Assembly (NCBI RefSeq): GCF_034653275.1
Contig: NZ_JAYEES010000003.1
Span: 992,001 to 1,056,000, forward strand
Origin: Nitrospirillum sp034653275
GTDB taxonomy: Bacteria > Pseudomonadota > Alphaproteobacteria > Azospirillales > Azospirillaceae
Direction of reading: 5' to 3'
DNA length: 64,000 nucleotides
In this document: piece by piece, positions 61,959 through 64,000 of the stretch
How the letters are laid out: each line of letters starts with the position of its first letter
Position numbering within the stretch: position 1 is the stretch's first letter
The notes under the pieces: model-generated
Seen by the model: only the letters and a program-made list of their open reading frames with translations
What the model was told of the DNA's origin: nothing
The model's database searches: none
Position numbers and translations under genes: made by a program

Positions 61959-64000
61959 ATGACGCTGGCCGCCGTTACCCTCGATGACAAGTACGTCCTG
62001 CGGGACGGCCGGGTCTATATGACCGGAACCCAGGCGTTGGTGCGCCTGCCCATGCTGATGCGCGACCGCGACCGCGCGGCGGGCCTGAACACCTCCGGCT
62101 TCATCTCGGGCTATCGCGGCTCCCCCCTGGGCGCTTACGACCAGGCGCTATGGCAGGCGCGCAAGCACCTGGCCCGCCACAACATCCATTTCCAGCCGGG
62201 CGTGAACGAGGAACTGGGCGCCACCGCCGTCTGGGGCAGCCAGCAGGTCAACCTGTTCAAGGGCGCCAAGGTCGATGGCGTGTTCGGCATCTGGTACGGC
62301 AAGGGCCCCGGCGTCGACCGCTCGCTGGACGCGCTGAAGCACGCCAACTTCGCCGGCACCAGCCGCCACGGCGGCGTGTTGGCCATCGCTGGCGACGACC
62401 ACGCCTCCAAATCCTCCACCCTGCCGCACCAGTCGGACCACGCCTTCATCCACGCCTTCATGCCGGTGATGAGCCCGGCCGGCGTGCAGGAGTTCCTGGA
62501 CTACGGCCTGATCGGCTGGGAGATGTCGCGCTATTCCGGCTGCTGGGTCGGCTTCACCGCCCTGGCCGACACCATCGACACCTCCGCCATCGTGCGGGTG
62601 CCCGACATCACCAGCGGCGTGGTGCTGCCGGCCGATTTCGAGATGCCACCGGGCCGCCTGAACATCCGCCTGCACGACACGCCGCTGATCCAGGAAGACC
62701 GCATGATCCAGTGGAAGCTGGACGCGGCGCGCGCCTTCGCGCGGGCCAACCGCCTGGACAAGGTCATCCTGGGGGCCGCCAAGCCCCGCCTGGGCATCGT
62801 CACCGTTGGCAAATCCTATCTGGACGTGCGCCAGGCCCTGGATGAGCTGGGCATCAATGCCGAGATGGCGGCGGATTTAGGCATCGCCATCTTCAAGGTG
62901 GCCATGACCTGGCCGCTGGAACCCCATGGCATCCGCGAATTCGCCGAGAGCGCTGAAGAGCTGCTGGTGGTGGAGGAGAAGCGCGCCCTGATCGAGGCGC
63001 AGCTGAAGGAACAGCTGTACAACTGGGATCGTCGCCCCCGCATCCTGGGCAAGACGGATGAGGACGGCCGCCCCCTACTGTCGGAAAAGGCGGAGCTGTC
63101 GCCCACCACCATCGCCCTGGCGCTCGCCGGCCGCATGGCCAAGCTGGGCATCATGGTCGACAGGGTGGCGGAGCGGGTGAGCGCCTTGGAGGCGCAGCTG
63201 CGCCCCTCCGCCTCGGCCAGCACCGTGGTCCGGGCTCCCTTCTACTGCTCTGGCTGCCCGCACAACACCTCAACCCACCTGCCCGAGGGCAGCCGCGGCC
63301 TGGCCGGCATCGGCTGCCACTACATGGTGACGTGGATGGGCCGCAACACCGACGTCTTCAGCCAGATGGGCGGCGAGGGCGTGCACTGGATCGGCCAGTC
63401 GCCCTTCGCGGGGGAGGAGCATGTCTTCGCCAATTTGGGCGACGGCACCTACTTCCACTCCGGCATCCTGGCGGTGCGCGCCTCGGTCGCGGCCAAGGTC
63501 AACATCACCTACAAGATCCTCTACAACGACGCCGTCGCCATGACCGGCGGCCAGAAGGTGGACGGCAGCCTGTCCGTGCACCAGATCGCCCGTCAGCTGG
63601 AGGCCGAGGGGGTGGAGCGCATCGTCGTGGTCAGCGACGATCCGGAAAAGTATGGCTTGGGCCAGGGCTTGCCAGCCTTCACCACCATCGAGCACCGCGA
63701 CGACCTGGACCGGGTGCAGCGCGAGATGCGCGAGATCAAGGGCGTCAGCGTCCTGATCTATGAACAGACCTGCGCCGCCGAGAAGCGCCGCCGCCGCAAG
63801 CGCGGCACCTTCCCCGACCCGGCCCGCCGGGTGGTGGTGAACGAGCTGGTGTGCGAGGGCTGCGGCGACTGCTCGGCCAAGTCCTCCTGCCTGTCCGTCG
63901 TGCCGGTGGAGACAGAGTTCGGCCGCAAGCGCCAGATCGACCAGTCCAGCTGCAACAAGGACTTTTCCTGCCTCAAGGGCTTCTGCCCCAGCTTCGTGAC
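61959..64000 (+). CDS. Indolepyruvate ferredoxin oxidoreductase family protein (partial, fused type)
   Basis: Thiamine-diphosphate enzyme that oxidatively decarboxylates indolepyruvate or related 2-oxo acids to acyl-CoA with ferredoxin. About 680 residues are visible; fused members are about 1150 long, so the gene runs off the right edge. Seen: the start RLPMLMRDRDRAAGLNTSGFISGYRGSPLGAYD, GVNEELGATAVWGSQQ, an internal CSGCPHNTS, GMGGEGVHW-like QMGGEGVHWIGQ, YNDAVAMTGGQ, and a cysteine cluster CEGCGDCS...CNKDFSCLKGFCPS that fits an iron-sulfur site. This large fused form is typical of alpha- and betaproteobacteria, where it works in aromatic amino-acid degradation. Confidence 0.92.
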   Translation, partial: MTLAAVTLDDKYVLRDGRVYMTGTQALVRLPMLMRDRDRAAGLNTSGFISGYRGSPLGAYDQALWQARKHLARHNIHFQPGVNEELGATAVWGSQQVNLFKGAKVDGVFGIWYGKGPGVDRSLDALKHANFAGTSRHGGVLAIAGDDHASKSSTLPHQSDHAFIHAFMPVMSPAGVQEFLDYGLIGWEMSRYSGCWVGFTALADTIDTSAIVRVPDITSGVVLPADFEMPPGRLNIRLHDTPLIQEDRMIQWKLDAARAFARANRLDKVILGAAKPRLGIVTVGKSYLDVRQALDELGINAEMAADLGIAIFKVAMTWPLEPHGIREFAESAEELLVVEEKRALIEAQLKEQLYNWDRRPRILGKTDEDGRPLLSEKAELSPTTIALALAGRMAKLGIMVDRVAERVSALEAQLRPSASASTVVRAPFYCSGCPHNTSTHLPEGSRGLAGIGCHYMVTWMGRNTDVFSQMGGEGVHWIGQSPFAGEEHVFANLGDGTYFHSGILAVRASVAAKVNITYKILYNDAVAMTGGQKVDGSLSVHQIARQLEAEGVERIVVVSDDPEKYGLGQGLPAFTTIEHRDDLDRVQREMREIKGVSVLIYEQTCAAEKRRRRKRGTFPDPARRVVVNELVCEGCGDCSAKSSCLSVVPVETEFGRKRQIDQSSCNKDFSCLKGFCPSFV

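Overview
The window is GC-rich chromosomal DNA (about two thirds G+C by eye) from an alphaproteobacterium. The gene set points to Rhodospirillales/Azospirillales, and an Azospirillaceae-like host is my best guess, which is inference. Supporting signs are the F1 ATP synthase cluster atpHAGDC without F0 genes, metX-metW, the chorismate mutase-hisC-tyrA order, phaA-phaB for polyhydroxybutyrate, and a fused indolepyruvate ferredoxin oxidoreductase. Almost all of it is housekeeping. There is no CRISPR array, prophage or complete insertion sequence. Both ends cut through genes: tamB on the left and the oxidoreductase on the right.

Layout. 1-5.7 kb: tamB (partial) and tamA, minus strand. 6-8.4 kb: typA and a cupin. 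8.4-10.7 kb: a TetR regulator and two oxidoreductases with matching operator-like repeats. 11-13.2 kb: phaA and phaB. 13.4-15 kb: Nudix hydrolase, DMT transporter, tRNA-Ser(CGA). 15.1-15.7 kb: a low-GC methyltransferase islet beside the tRNA. 16-26 kb: scattered metabolic, regulatory and transport genes (qor/LysR, M24 peptidase, GST/AraC, lspA, MFS, TRIC channel, lipoprotein, methyltransferase). 26-29.8 kb: rplU-rpmA-obgE-proB and a RelE/ParE-type toxin-antitoxin pair. 29.8-32.5 kb: HAD hydrolase, and an MFS transporter divergent from an XRE-PAS regulator. 32.5-37.7 kb: amino-acid biosynthesis (metW, metX, chorismate mutase, hisC, tyrA). 37.8-45.4 kb: DUF2125, gamma-glutamylcyclotransferase, rsmD/rluB-like, tadA, TPR protein, purD. 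45.5-53.7 kb: xseA and envelope lipid genes (lpxL-like, lpxK, waaA, glycosyltransferase, LpxH-like phosphatase, lipid kinase). 54.6-59.7 kb: ATP synthase F1. 60-64 kb: a diiron ferritin-like protein, rppH, and the oxidoreductase.

Two patterns cross the window. First, at least five intergenic copies of one dispersed repeat (about 90-100 bp when full) carry hairpins whose stems differ between copies by paired changes; this is the best candidate for something undescribed. Second, five genes (M24 peptidase, AraC regulator, tyrA, xseA, lpxL-like) are each broken by the apparent loss of one base in a G/C run. Since xseA, tyrA and lpxL are normally kept intact, consensus sequencing error is the simplest explanation, although real decay cannot be excluded.

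Regulatory signals worth testing: a strong intrinsic terminator in the typA leader, another between atpD and atpC, paired TetR operators, an inverted repeat in the XRE/MFS divergent promoter, and a possible small RNA upstream of the diiron gene.
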